NCBI GenBank assembly: GCA_944990035.1
Contig: CALYLX010000098.1
Coordinates: forward strand, 806,001 to 870,000
Reading direction: 5' to 3'
Length of the DNA: 64,000 nt
Source of the DNA: Clitopilus passeckerianus
Lineage: Eukaryota > Basidiomycota > Agaricomycetes > Agaricales > Entolomataceae
Below the pieces are notes generated by a model. It saw only the letters and a program-made list of their open reading frames with translations, was not told where the DNA came from and ran no database searches. Shown here one piece after another: positions 45,401 through 57,003 of the stretch. The first letter of the stretch is position 1, and every line of letters begins with the position of its first letter. The translations under genes and the position numbers were made by a program.

Positions 45401-47159
45401 CTTTTTCACAGCGTTATCACGGAGTTGATAATTGGCTTTTTGATACCAGGTGTGTTGTGTGATGATTTATATTCCCCCTGATTGGTGTATTGAGGTGTTG
45501 ACGTTTTGCGTCTGTTTAGGAAAACCAAATGCGATGATGATGTGAGTAATAAGTTCTGGGCAGACTTGACCATGTGATGGCGGAGCTAATTTTGTGATTA
45601 GATTCAAAGTGAGGAATAACTTGGCGAATGACTTGAGGGTGAAGTTCTGACTGAATGTTACAGACTTATGGATATATTACTATGTCTCAAGGTTTGTATT
45701 TTTTGCGGAAGAGGTCTTGAAAACGATTCTTATGTTTTGCAATCCAGCTATGCAATTTACCCAGGATTTTAAACTTGGACAGTGAGTACAGGCCGCTATC
45801 TCACCTCCGACCTGGCCGTTGACTTGGCTTCCTCTTAGCTATATGAAGGTACGAAGCACATGGTCTGGGCCTCATTTATCTCTGACACGCCTTAGGTGCC
45901 GCCACGGCCAATGTTCTGGGCCCAGGTGGTGGCTACAATTATAGCTGGTACTGTGCAACTGGCGGTGACGACCTGGTACGTGGATTTTACGCACACAATG
46001 ACATTAGGAAATGCTGATGGACACGCCTTATAGGATGTTTACCCATATACCGTAAGTTGCCCTTCTGGAGCTGGGACGATGTGATTCACGATGGTGCAAT
46101 TAGCGACTTTTGCGACGACGAACAGCCCAACAAGTATGTCTTCTTGCAAATATTATTCTGGGGGATGCTGACAAGCCGTTTAGCTTTACATGCGCCTCTA
46201 CGAGAGTCTTTGGCACTGCTTCTGTTGTCGTAAGATTTCTCGATGATATTATCTCCACAATTTTTATTCAAGTTTCCCCAGTGGGGTCTCATCGGACCAG
46301 CCTGGCAATTCGCAAGAGGAAAGGTCTATTAGTAAGCGCCTATTTTCCTCCCTATACACAAGCTCTTTTCTGACGTTTATTGACAGTGGTATGTATTTTG
46401 GATTTTGAAAGCTTCATTGACGATCCTGACCCCTCTGGCAGCCCTAGTTTTCTTCTTCTTGATTGGAGCTGCTTGTCCTGTTCTACTCTGGTTGTTTACG
46501 CGCAAATACCCCAACAGCTTTCTCAATTACATCAAGTGAGTTGTTTTCTAATGCACCAAAGTGTTATCTCTGACAGGCCTATTCCAGTTTCCCGTAAGCA
46601 GCATTGAATCCCTCTTCAATGTTCAACAAGCTAACAATTAACAGACTCATTTTCAACGGTGTCTCCTCAATACCGCCTGCAACGGCTATCAACTATGTTC
46701 CTTGGGCAATCATCGGTTTCCTATTCCAATATATTGTACGGCGGAGGCACTTCTCATATTGGGCGAAATACAATTGTAAGCCACGTTGACAACAACTAGG
46801 CCCGAGAGTTATCTCATCCCGAACTTCACCACAGATGTCTTGTCCGCAGCTTTGGACGCTGGAACGGCCATTGGTGTAATAATTGTCTATTTTTGGTACG
46901 CAGTTGGCTCATTTCTTGGACTTTCCACCTTCTCAACCCTGCCTCAGTCTTCAATATCCGCTTAATGGGCACCTTGGGGAGAACACCATCCAGCATTGGT
47001 GGGGGAATCGAGTCTACAAAGACACTCTGGATTGGAATAACACTCCACTCGTAAAATTACCAGAAGGAATGACTTTTGGGTATGCAACCTCCTCATCCTT
47101 ATACACGTTCGTCGGCTGATTGAACTCCCGACAGGCCTAATTTACCACTCAGGTCGTAG
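42420..47159 (+). CDS. oligopeptide transporter (OPT family)
   Basis: A gene of many small exons. OPT landmarks occur in order: SPYPEVRSAVANFDDPDMP, the N-terminal signature; GMNQFFYFRYPSVSIGS; the family motif INPGPFSIKEHVLVTVMAG (about 43350); WPNTLVSCALFNTLHS; the helix after it ending in YLFQALS; WCWIAPQNVKVNQLFGYRSG; SILTFDWNQIAYIGSPL. Then MKVPPRPMFWAQVVATIIAG carries the KIPPR-like motif (about 45840-45950), and the C-terminus reads HWWGNRVYKDTLDWNNTPL, then EGMTFGPNLPLRS and the stop at 47159. The protein would be a 12-16-helix proton-coupled plasma-membrane importer of small peptides or glutathione. The N-terminus is uncertain: 42420 gives a Ser-rich leader, 42723 (MSDTQVPED) a shorter one. 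Confidence 0.85.
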
Positions 47160-47778
47160 TATTATCTATTGTAATTTAACCATCTAGAACTGGACAATGT
47201 TGTAACATTAGATTTGTACGAGGAACATACGCAAACCACGCTTCACACCATTTTGACCTTGGCAACTTGTTTGCGAACTCAGTGCTGTCAAAGCAAAAGG
47301 TGTGAAAGCAACCCGTTGTCACCGGGCGTGGCTGTCCCTGGGCGCCTACAGGTCTCCCAAAACAGCACCCCGAACGGCATGAATTCTCTTGGTGATGAAT
47401 GCGTGTCGCTTAGCATAACACAGTGCAGACCCTTGGCTTGCCCTTCACAGCGACTGACCTGCTGTTACCCCCAGCATTTCTTAGCAGATGGAGCCCACTC
47501 GGAGAGACTCTGCCATGCCCCGACGAAAGGGGACGGCGATGACGGTGAATACGATGTTCGGCCCACCAATGGGACCTCATGAGATGCCTCCAAGAATGCC
47601 TGCGCCTTGTCACCGGCATGCGACGCCGTCTGGTATGGAGAGAAGTGCTTGACTGACTGGGCAAGAGCTGACGAAATTTGTAGGTCCTTGGCCATTTCTC
47701 GATGTTGATGACCCAGTTCGTGCTTTTGGCTGCATTTCAATTTCAATCTTTATGACTAATTCTACTACATTTCAAAGG
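47160..47778. other. unresolved region before the CorA-like gene
   Basis: No convincing gene. The first exon or exons of the CorA-like gene should lie here, but no start could be tied to the downstream frame. Confidence 0.35.
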
Positions 47779-50209
47779 TCGACCAGAAACAGCTCAATGA
47801 GCCACCGACTGAGAAGAACCCAGCGGAGAAGTGCACTCATATAGACCGCGCCAAATGCAACCACTGTTGGAAAGGATACCCTCAGTCTTTATACCCAAAC
47901 TGGACCGACGGCCAGCAGCAGCGAAGTCGTATTGCACGCATCGTGAAGCACCGCGCAGTGGACTCATGTACTCTGTACTATTCTGATATCAACCGCGATG
48001 GGACATTCAGCCCTCCTCAGACTTTGCCTATCACGAAAGAACGGAATGAGGCACATTGGCAATTCATGATCAATCCAGTGAGTATACTACTTTGGTCGTT
48101 TTCTCCCAGTTCTCAACGCATATTTAGCGCCCGAGTACCACGAGTTTGAGAGCGATGTTTCTGGATGAGCTGTCAGGTCCAGTCTTGCAAATGATAGGGA
48201 CAAAGTAAGTTGCCCAAACGTATCATGTTTCTACTGGAGGCTGAATACCCAATTGCAGATATAACGTCGAACCCTTCTTCTGGTCCTCCTCGCTAGGATG
48301 GATACCCTCAAGATACCAAGAATCCGTAGACCCTGGAGAGGGAGATCGTGGGTGCAGGTGTTCCATCGTCATTTAACATCTCTGATAAGGTGGAATTCTA
48401 GATATCACTATAACTTTGCGCTTCGTCCGCTCAATGGATAACCCTACAACAACAGCGCCACCAACGCCTGCATCCCAGTTCTTCATAGGGGACCGTGACG
48501 CTGCGTTCGTCGACGACGCAAGCTCCATATCCACCATGGACCAAGACGACCTCCCCGATCAGATAATCGATACCCAAGCGCCCTTACTTCTCAGTTCGAG
48601 TGACCATATCCTCCTACCTGACCTTATCGCCCTACATTTGATCCGTGTTCGCCCACCATCGCAGTCTGCATCGTCTTCCTCAGATGAGGCACCTTCACCC
48701 ACTTCGCCCTCATCACCCTCATCCCCATCGGCTGGTGGTTCGAGTACCATCATTTCCTTCCACCCACCTACAAAACACAGAACGACTCCAGCAAGTACCC
48801 TGCACAAGCGATTGGCTCTTGTCGGACGCTCAGTTTACTGGTCGCATATTTTTGCCGAGTTTTCAGATCCGACGTTTGTGCTGCTGGCTCTCATGTGGTA
48901 TCCGCTCTATGCTTGGGATGAGGCCTTTGAGTACCTATATATGCATGTTGGCAGCCTCGTAAGCTTTTATTCGCTCTCGCTGTATCTTCGTCAACTGATC
49001 CTTCGTTTTCGTTCAGGAATCAAACGTCATCCACACCAACCCTCTATACCTTACCACCGAGCTTCACATCGTGCATGCTCACATCCTCCATTATGGTGCC
49101 CTCCTAGAGGACTTCCAAAAAGCTGTGGTTTTCATTCGTGACACCCCAAACCCGGCTTTGGAACATCCTGATTTTGACAAACATAAAATGAGGGAACGCT
49201 CAAATGAACGTCTCCATACGGAATGCGATAGCCTTCTCCGAGAGATCAAAAGACTTGAAGATACCAGAGCGATGATGGCGAAGAGGTTGAAAAATGTCAT
49301 GCACCTAGGGTTCAGTCGTGTCAATATCGAAGACAGTAAATATATGCAAAAGCTTGCGGAGGCTACTGTTGCAGACAGTGCAGGTAAGTTATTGGTGTCA
49401 TCCGTGTTTGGCTCTTGCTCAATTCTTTCACGTAGCGATGAAGCAAATTGCGTATCTAACCATGATCTTCCTTCCGTCATCCTTTGTTGCGGTATGTAGC
49501 CTTGCTTCTTGTTAATTCAGAGCCTAACCACCCTTCCGTTTAGACTGTTTTCGGGATGAACGTGGCTGAAATCAATCCCGGCACAAAACAAACTCTCGGG
49601 CACTACGCTGTTGCAACTGTTTTACTCACTCTCTTGACCACCTGGACGATCATCGCGTTCCAGTATCCATTCAAAACCACAAAAGGGACGAATCCTCGGA
49701 CCAATTCAACACAGCAACCACCCACCTCTTACGGGTCTTCGACATACGTTGGGGCAGGTGAATCGAGTACTAGTTGGGTATCCGTTCGGTCCTGGCCCGT
49801 GGCTCTTCAACGTGCTGTTTGGCCCGTCATCATGCTTTCCGATTTCTTGGCTGAAAGAAACCAGATGCAACGGAGTGCCAGTGAGGACGTTAAAGTGGCT
49901 GCCTCGCCCCAAAAGACTCGTCCAAGGAAGAAGTGGCCCCGACCCCGGTTTGGAATACGTCGGGGAACCGTAAACCAGATAATACAAGTGGAGGAGATGC
50001 GGCGACTGGTTCGAGTGGGTTCACTGGGAAGGGGCCGGGCTTGGGAGAGAAGGTGGATTGTGGCTACCTGGGCTATCACGCTCGGGGCGGGGGCAGGATG
50101 GAAACGTACAGCACGTTCAGAGCCCAGGCGCGCTCAGTTCGATCAGAGAGGAAATCGAGCTGACTTGATTGAACCTCGCGTCTGCGGGGCGGATGGACGA
50201 CATTTATGA
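47779..50209 (+). CDS. CorA-like divalent cation transporter (5' end unresolved)
   Basis: The coding frame can be followed from about 47779 (QLNEPPTEKNPAEKCTHID, CNHCWKGYPQSLYPNW) through exons at about 48129-48206 (LRAMFLDELSGPVLQMIGTK), 48259-48385 (YNVEPFFWSSSLGWIPSRY) and 48400-48959. Further exons cover 49017-49382 (coiled helix RLEDTRAMMAKRLKNVMHLG) and about 49436-49494 (AMKQIAYLTMIFLPSSFVA, first membrane helix). The last, 49544-50209, begins TVFGMNVAEINPG, the GMN signature of CorA channels, followed by the second helix (HYAVATVLLTLLTTWTIIAF). This is the layout of basidiomycete CorA-like proteins, with a large cytosolic domain and two C-terminal helices. A long basic tail of about 170 residues follows. 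Probably transports Mg2+ or another divalent ion. No start codon could be assigned in this frame. Confidence 0.75.
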
Positions 50210-50447
50210 TTTGGATGGACAAATATTCACGATCTAGGAAGGAAGTATATATCCCCCCATGTATGCCTAATTTGATTTTGGATACCATAGATACTAACGA
50301 TATCCTCCCGCTTGGTGACGAATACTATACCTAACTGTTCAAAACCCTTCCAAAGAAGCCCTCTAATCGTTTAATGGCGGACAATATTATTATACAAGCA
50401 CAGTACGAAGTACAAAGTAACACAAATCCCGCGAACCATCAGAAAAA

Positions 50448-51167
50448 TCAAAGTCTCTTCCCGCACCGCGTACATGTTTCTTCGACATCTGCACTGGGGA
50501 GTTGTGAGCTGGGGTTTGCGAGACAAGGATACACCAAGAAGACTTACAACATACAAATCAATCCTATTGGGAAGAACACCTAGATGATCGGCCCGGTTGA
50601 GGAATTCAACGTGAAACGATTAACGAGAGTACCCACTATAGCGCAGATAACACCCAGCATCCCATACTTCTTAGTTCTTTCGTGATTCCCCACAGCGCAT
50701 AACGCGAATTCTATTGGTTGCCAAATCAGAGATCGGACTGGAAGGAAAGTAACAAATCTCACGTTGGGCCCTGTATTGCTCTCCAATCTGCGCCGCTGTA
50801 GAGGCTTGCGTTGGCTTTTGCTGCACTATCACAGGATACTGCATCATTGCCAGGCTGTAGTGTAGGATTCTGATTATTCTGGCTGATTTGAGTGCCCTAG
50901 CTCAGTACGTTAGCCTACAGACGCGATTCAAAAGTTCAAGCAACCTACATGGAATGTATTCGCCATCCCAGGCTGCATCATTCCGAATTGGTTTGTAGGT
51001 GGAAGTTGGCTCATAGGCGCCACGGGAGAGCTAGGGTTTGTCTGAAATTGAGGTGTCCCCGTGAACGAGGGCTGCAGAGTTCCGGTAGGCGGAGGGAAGG
51101 TGTAGACAGGAGGAGATGAAACGCGGCTGATAGTGCCGTAGGCCTCAGCTTCTTTGTTCATGGACAT
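50448..51167 (-). CDS. BRI3-like small membrane protein, array member A
   Basis: Minus strand, ATG at 51167 (MSMNKEAEAYGTISRVSSPP), stop at 50448. The N-terminal Pro/Gln-rich part (APMSQLPPTNQFGMMQPGM) is followed by an exon ending at EQYRAQ. Then FALCAVGNHERTKKYGMLGV starts the conserved part, with VICAIV, and FFPIGLICMF in a tiny exon, and the end ADVEETCTRCGKRL. The C-x3-G-x-H motif, a hydrophobic FFPIG helix and a terminal CxRCG recall the C-terminal domain of animal brain protein I3 (CPxC, LFPFGFICC, CPNCG), so I call it BRI3-like; the family name is an inference from motif order. A TATA-type box lies at 51219-51224. Function unknown; probably a small endolysosomal or vesicle membrane protein. 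Confidence 0.65.
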
Positions 51168-51875
51168 GGTGTTGCGGTGGGAGTTGGGTGCTTAGACAGA
51201 CTTGGAACACCTCGCGTTCTTATACAAGCGTGTAGTTCATTTATCCCTGGACGCTTGAGGCTGCATCGAGGGCCAGTGTCCCTGCAACAGGCGTCTACAT
51301 CGACACCAAGGGGCACTGTCGGAAAGGCGGGGCTAAGGGGCCCAAACCTTGGGTGGCTCAGAGCACTTTTGAGTATGCCATACTGGCCAGGAACCGGCAT
51401 TCTTTTTCACGGCATTTCAAGTCTATCACTGCCAATCAGCCTCCAGCTTAAAAAGCCGATTCGAGTGGAAGCATATTTGGCAGGGGAAAGATCCTTTCGC
51501 TAGTCTCCGTCGAGGCGCGTGCGGTATGACTGAACTCAAAAGTTAACGTTGATCTGCAAGTTGTGCCTTATGGCGATTCCGAGAGGATTCAGACAATCTC
51601 TACGAAAGCAAGCGGTTTCCGAAACTGACAAGAACTTATCAGCCCTCCACAGGTTGACACGAACTGGACCCAAGAAGATTGTTTCTGACCAACATGGAAC
51701 TTTGGAAAACCTTGCTGGCATGAAAGTGCCGGCCCTAAGCTCGCTGATTCAGCTGCCATCTCTTGCTCCTGACCATCGTCCACTGTAAGGGGCTGGCTCA
51801 TTCAGCTACTCCAGTTGACGGATTCTATTATACAAAAACAGTAATGAGTACAAAACATTATAATCTATCGAAAGA
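51168..51875. other. spacer with conserved promoter of member A
   Basis: ggagttgggt..cttagacaga followed by a TATA-like cttata at 51219; this block also precedes member B at 52630-52678. No gene. Confidence 0.5.
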
Positions 51876-52618
51876 TTAAAGCCTCTTCCCACACCGTGTA
51901 CATGACTCTTCGATGTCCGCACTAAACAAAACGGTGTAAGCGTATGCTTCTGGGTGTGTCTCGCATACTTACAACATGCAGACAAATCCAATTGGGAAGA
52001 ATAACTAGAAGATCGATCCAAATGAGAGACTAAAAGAACAAGAAGTGAATGTGAATACTCACGATAGCGCAGACAATACCCAGCATCCCATATTTTTGGT
52101 TCGATCGTGATTCCCAGTAGCGCACAATGCGAATTCTATGTCGGCAGAAATCAGAAACGATTCTTAATCTTTTGAATGAGACGTTACGTTGTGCTATGTA
52201 TTGCTCCCCAATATGTGCTGCTGTAGAGGTTTGCGTTGGCGGCTGTTGTTGTATTATAACAGGAGGCTGCATCAGGACAGGATACTGGACCATTGAAGGC
52301 TGGAAGGCGGGGTTCATGGTATTCTGGCTCATTTGCGTGCCCTGGCTCAGCATATCAATTGACTAGCCTTCGATACTCAAAGAACCAAGCACCTACTTGT
52401 AATGTGTTGACGGCCATCCCAGGTTGCGCCATCCCAAACTGGTTCACGGGCGGAAGTTGGCTCATAGGTGCCACCGGAGAGCGAGCAGTAGTCTGAAACT
52501 GCGGTGTTCCCGTGAACGAAGGCTGAACGGACCCAAAGGGTGGAGAAGAGATGGTATGAAGGGGAGATGAAACTCGATTGATGTTGCCAAAGGCCTCAGC
52601 TTCTCTGTTCACGGACAT
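51876..52618 (-). pseudogene. BRI3-like array member B, frameshifted
   Basis: Starts MSVNREAEAFGNINRVSSPL at 52618 with the same Pro/Gln-rich layout as member A (APMSQLPPVNQFGMAQPGM), then EQYIAQ and FALCATGNHDRTK. In the Lys-Lys-Tyr codons a single base is missing in an A-run (52093-52097 on the plus strand) compared with A and C, so the frame is lost before YGMLGIVCAIV. Downstream exons for FFPIGFVCMF and ADIEESCTRCGKRL (stop at 51876) are otherwise intact. The break is recent: the rest is well preserved, and a sequencing error in the homopolymer is possible. Confidence 0.65.
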
Positions 52619-53370
52619 GGCGTTGTGGCAGGAGTTGGGTAGTTAGACAGAGCTAGAACGCCTTGCCTTCTTATAAAAGTGTAGCTCGTTTGTCCCTGGA
52701 CGCTCGAGACTACATCGAGGGCAAATGTTCCTTGCAATGGGCGTCTACTTACTGCCGATCAAACCAGTCAGCGGAACGGGATTAAGGGGACCAAACCCTC
52801 AGAGGCTCAGAGTCCCTCTTGAGAACACGTACGAAAGTCACTAGGATTCCGCTGAAAATCTCAGCGATGCAGTCAGTGCCATGGTACTTGCAAAGTCTAT
52901 GTTCAGCCTCCAACTTGGAAAGCCTCGTCAGATGAGAGCATATTTTGGAGACGGAAACATCATTTCGCTAAAGTGCGGTGAGGCGTGTGCGGAAGGACTG
53001 AACTTTAAAGTTGTGGATCTGCTAGTTGGTGCCTGATGGCGATTCCGAGAGGATTCAGAAATTCCGAAAGAACCAAGTAGCCTCGGGAACAATTCCTTTG
53101 CCTGGAACCGGTATCAGTCCTCCGTAGAGATAGACGACTGAACGTATCGTGAACCCGAGCCATCTCGTAAAAAGGGCCCGAGCTTTGCTCACTCTTCACC
53201 AGGAGCCACAAGTCATGAGCTGGTGTAGAGCGTCCTTCATAAGTTAGAGCGTGCACCGCGTTCGATGGGGTCATTTCAAAGTATCAAGGGATCGTCCAAA
53301 ACGAGAATAAATAAGAGCAGAACTAGTGTACAAACAACGCGTATCCCCAAACGACTGAAGTGAAGACTGA
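52619..53370. other. spacer between members B and C
   Basis: Contains the TATA box of B (cttataaaag read as plus cttctt-ataaaag, 52670-52678). 53020-53060 shares gcctgatggcgattccgagaggattcag with 51563-51592, so spacer DNA was duplicated with the genes. No independent gene. Confidence 0.55.
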
Positions 53371-54226
53371 TCACAGCCTTTTTCCGCACCGAGCGCACGA
53401 TTCTTCTTGATCTGCACTGTGGTTGAAATCGTCAGGTGGGTCTGTAGGGATATCGGTGAGGGAAAGGCAGGACTTACAACATACAGACCAGGCCAATGGG
53501 GAAGAAAACCTAAAGGTAGAGAGGCCTTAGGATCTGTCCATCCTCTGTGGTTACTAGGACTCACTATAGCACAAATTATACCGACGATCCCATACTTCTT
53601 CCTCCGATCGTGGTTTCCAGTCGCACACAGGGCATATTCTGATGGTTGCGGTCAGCATTTTCTATAAGGGGCCTAGAACAAAGGCATTACTCACGTTGGG
53701 ACATGTACTGCTCGCCGATCTGAGCAGCGGTGGGACCAGCCGGTGGCTGAGGTTGGACTAGGACTGGGTATGGAACATACTGCTGTTGGCCAACGGCAGG
53801 ATTCATCTGCCCAAATTGATTCATTTGAACACCCTGAGGAACGATACCGGGAGCAAAACCAGAGCCTGTTTGTGGAACGAATTGAGGAGAACCGAGACCT
53901 GGTTGCAACGGAACACCCATTCCAGGCTGCAGTTGTGTCGCACCGACACCAATCGTCTGAGTTCCGAGAGGAGGCGCTGTGTTTGCCCTGGTGACTGTAG
54001 GGTGGTTTATGCCAACCGCCGGATTCTGCATCGTTGGGAGCTGGGTCATAGGTGCCATCGGAGAGAACTGCATGTTTTGCGCGAATTGTTGTTGTCCATT
54101 GCCAGTGAACGTGGGCTGGATTGGAACTCCTCCTGGAGCCTGAGGGTAAGAATAAGTAGGCGGAGGTTGTGGCGCTGGTGTTTGGCTTGCAGTCCCAAGA
54201 GCTTCAGCTTCCTTGTTCATGGACAT
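53371..54226 (-). CDS. BRI3-like small membrane protein, array member C
   Basis: Minus strand, ATG at 54226 (MSMNKEAEALGTASQTPAPQ), stop at 53371. Its Pro/Gln/Gly-rich N-terminus of about 175 residues is the longest clear one (APMTQLPTMQNPAVGINHPT, then GVQMNQFGQMNPAVGQQQ). It ends AAQIGEQYMSQ and is joined to YALCATGNHDRRKKYGIVGI, ICAIV, FFPIGLVCMF and ADQEESCARCGKRL. Exon borders fall where they do in A and B: before the CATG motif, before FFPIG and before the CxRCG exon. An intact, probably functional member. The disordered N-terminus could bind partners; membrane anchoring is through IVGIICAIVFFPIGLVCMF. Confidence 0.7.
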
Positions 54227-54795
54227 CGTTCCAGTGAATGTGTTGACGAGGGTATCTTTGAAGTGCGGGAAAGAAAGAAGAGATCAGCGTCTCGCTTGAG
54301 TACCTGAGAGCACAGGACTGTGCGACCAAAATATCTTGACAGGCCATGCCCCTGAATATGCTGTTGTTAGAGGTCTGCTGGGAATGATCTCTGAGCAGCT
54401 GCCCGTTTTATCAACGATGGCATTGTTGGGAGTTTTGACAGCTAGGAACGGTTGGCCGGCAAACCAGTGTCTGTACTGCAATTGCCTGAAGCTCAGCTGT
54501 AAACGTTCGATGCCCAATACCTCCAGGGTAAAATATCGGTGTTCGTTCTGAGGTTGCTGATCCCCTCCGTGAGTTCGCAGACTGTTGGCGACCAAGGTGG
54601 TGACAGTGTGCGAAAGAGTTCGTTCTGGGCAAAAGCCGTGATCAACGGAAGGATAAAATATTTTCCCCAAGCAGTATAAAGCATCCAACACTCATCATGA
54701 TCATTGCTTTTTGCAAGGCGTTTTTGGATAAAGACGTGAAGCAAAACGTTATATCATACGGTACAGCCGAAAGCAAAGACAAGCAGAGCCCAAAT
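54227..54795. other. spacer between members C and D
   Basis: Promoter side of C and 3' side of D; only short frames. No gene seen. Confidence 0.4.
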
Positions 54796-55237
54796 TCACG
54801 AATCAACTCTCTCTCCGCATCTCACGCATCTTTCTTGTTTGTCGCACCTGGGGAAATAAGCCATCAGAAGCAATATCTGTGAGGAAAACGAGGTCACCTA
54901 CAACAGGAATACAAGTCCAATAGGAAAGAGACCCTATTTGAGTGATGAGTAGGGAAATTCAGCTCAGCGATGTGAAAAGCCAAGACACACAATTGCAGCG
55001 ATCAGGCCGCAAGTACCATAGGTGGTCTTTGTATCATGCTTGCCAGCTGCACACTTCGCTAGCTCTGTATTCAATATCAGTGATCTGATACCTGGTATGA
55101 ATTTATATTTTAGACAACTTACGCTCAGACCTGTATCTGTTGCCGACCTCTGCCGCCGTTGGTTGTGGTTGGAGGGGACTCGCCCCTTGGTTATCCATAG
55201 AATATGTGGGGGGAGAGACTTGAGTTTTCTCGCTCAT
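54796..55237 (-). CDS. BRI3-like small membrane protein, array member D (short type)
   Basis: Minus strand, ATG at 55237 (MSEKTQVSPPTYSMDNQGAS), stop at 54796. The N-terminus is only about 38 residues (..QPTAAEVGNRYRSE). Then come LAKCAAGKHDTKTTYGTCGL, IAAIV, a small exon GLFPIGLVFLL and the end CDKQERCVRCGERVDS. It keeps the C-A-x-G-x-H and CVRCG motifs and the exon plan of the array, but belongs to a shorter subgroup with member E (same MSEK start). Confidence 0.65.
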
Positions 55238-55584
55238 TGTGCTGTGTGAAATTTAGAAAGTCGAGTTTAGCGAAAGCCTACCTGAGAGGGTGTAAATATA
55301 TGTTTCTGTGCCGCCGACAAGCCAGGCATTACGACAGCGGTTGTCAAACACGAGATGTATTGCTGTGGTCGCATTTCATTCCGCTCAGCAACAAAAGAGG
55401 TTGGCACCTTCCACGATCAAGGGTGAAAACATGTACTTGGAGCGTAAAGCAAGATATCTATCAAGTCGATGTTTTCCCCATTGGCAGTCGGTCGATCATC
55501 TCCAACACCACTGCTGGGTTTTTGGATGAAGACATAAAGAAATCGAATCGTACGGTACCGCCGACGAAGAAATACAGTCCAAAT
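55238..55584. other. spacer duplicated between D and E
   Basis: The block atatgtttctgtgccgccgacaagccaggcatta at 55298-55331 recurs at 56099-56132 upstream of E, with similar sequence on for about 150 bp. Promoter DNA was therefore duplicated with the gene. No independent gene. Confidence 0.55.
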
Positions 55585-56040
55585 CTATTCAACTCTCTCT
55601 CCACACCTTGCGCACCTTACTTCTTTATCGCAACTGTGGGGAATGAGCTAGTATCAATACCCATCCCGGTATGGAAGATGAAACCACTCACAGCATGACT
55701 AGAAGTCCAATGGGGAAAAGAGCCTATTTTCACAACGAGTCAGTATGCTAAGCTCACTGATACGAAGAACTATGACACACAATTGCAGCAACCAGGCCGC
55801 ACATACCATAAGTTGTCTGTCTATCATGTTTTCCAGCCGCACACTTGGCTAGCTCTGTCTTCACCTATCAGTGATCTGCTACCTAGTATGAATTTGTATT
55901 TCATATTGACGACTCATGTTCAGATTTGAATCTGTTGCCGACCTCTGCTGCTGTTGTTGCCACTGGTACTGGTGGGAGGGGGTTCGCCCCTTGGTTCCCT
56001 GTAGAATATGTGGGGGGAGAGACTTGGTTTTCTCGCTCAT
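55585..56040 (-). pseudogene. BRI3-like array member E, frameshifted after codon 5
   Basis: ATG at 56040 reads MSEKT then leaves the frame: one base present in member D (plus cttgagtttt) is missing here (cttggtttt, about 56024-56027). Beyond the break the DNA still encodes the family in the shifted frame (AAEVGNRFKSE, LAKCAAGKHDRQTTYGMCGL, VAAIV, LFPIGLLVML, CDKEVRCARCGERVE, stop at 55585). A start elsewhere, or an upstream exon that restores the frame, was not found. Probably a recent pseudogene of the short subgroup. Confidence 0.6.
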
Positions 56041-56438
56041 TGTGCTATGCGAAATTTAGAACGTTTGTTTAGCAAAAGTCTACCTTAGAGGACGTTAATA
56101 TATGTTTTTATGTCGCCGACAAGCCAGGCATTATTGCATCGGTTGTCGAACACGAGATGTTTTCTGTGGTGAAATATCATTTCGCCAAGCAAACGAGATA
56201 GATTGGCGCCTTCCACCATCACGGGTGAAAACAATGTACTTGGGGTGTGAAGCAGAATGTTTATCAGGTTCTGCACCCGTGAGTGAACGTTGGCTGTCCT
56301 CAAGGCCATGAATCGGTGTTGTGAATTCCACCCCGAACAGATGCCTACCTATCCGACGAGAGGCAATGCAGAAATCAGAACAGCATCCTGGAACACTCAT
56401 CATCATTTCTGAATGGCATGGACACACGAGCCGTAAGT
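56041..56438. other. spacer between members E and F
   Basis: Contains the duplicated upstream block at 56099-56250. No gene. Confidence 0.45.
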
Positions 56439-57003
56439 TTACTCAGAAGTTGCCAGTGCAGTAGGAGGAAAGGAGTACGAAGGTTTTCCATCCGACTCGG
56501 CGAGCCTTACCCCACAACGACCACATCGTTCCTCTTTAAAACAACTGCAGAAAGGTAAAGAAAGGTGAACCATCTCGCCGGAGTGAGGAGAGCAGTTAGA
56601 ACTCACAAGAGGAACGCCAGCCCAATGGGGAAGAAAACCTGGATGAGAAATGAGTTTGGGAGAACCGACTCGCATGAAGTATAGGACGTACAACAGCAAG
56701 TATAATTGCGCAGGTAGGATACTTGGTTTCCTTATCATGGTAACCAGCGGCGCATTTTGCGTAGACTATCAAGTAATGCCAGTCGGCATACATGGTTACG
56801 TCGAAAAATATGATAACTCACGCTCAGCCTTGTATCTGTCTCCAACCTGCGCCGCTGTCTCGGGCTGTAGGCTAGGCGATTGCCACTGAGTAGGCGACCT
56901 GCCACACGTCAGGAAATGTGAAGTCCCACCAGGTAGAAACGATGGCAATGACTTCTTACAGGTAAGCGGGGAAAGGAGCGCCGGCTTGAGAATTCTCGTT
57001 CAT
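56439..57003 (-). CDS. BRI3-like small membrane protein, array member F
   Basis: Minus strand, ATG at 57003 (MNENSQAGAPFPAYL, then an intron, then SPTQWQSPSLQPETAAQVGD). The exon with LYAKCAAGYHDKETKYPTCA and IILAVV comes next, then VFFPIGLAFLF, and the last exon CFKEERCGRCGVRLAESDGK ends at 56439. It has an extra intron in the N-terminal region and a longer C-terminal tail (KPSYSFPPTALATSE) than its neighbours. The conserved C-A-x-G-x-H, FFPIG and CGRCG motifs are intact. Confidence 0.65.

Noticed and set aside
47410..47746. minus-strand frames of 84 and 93 codons before the CorA-like gene
   Set aside because: No family features. Two different frames cover the same DNA, as expected for non-coding sequence.
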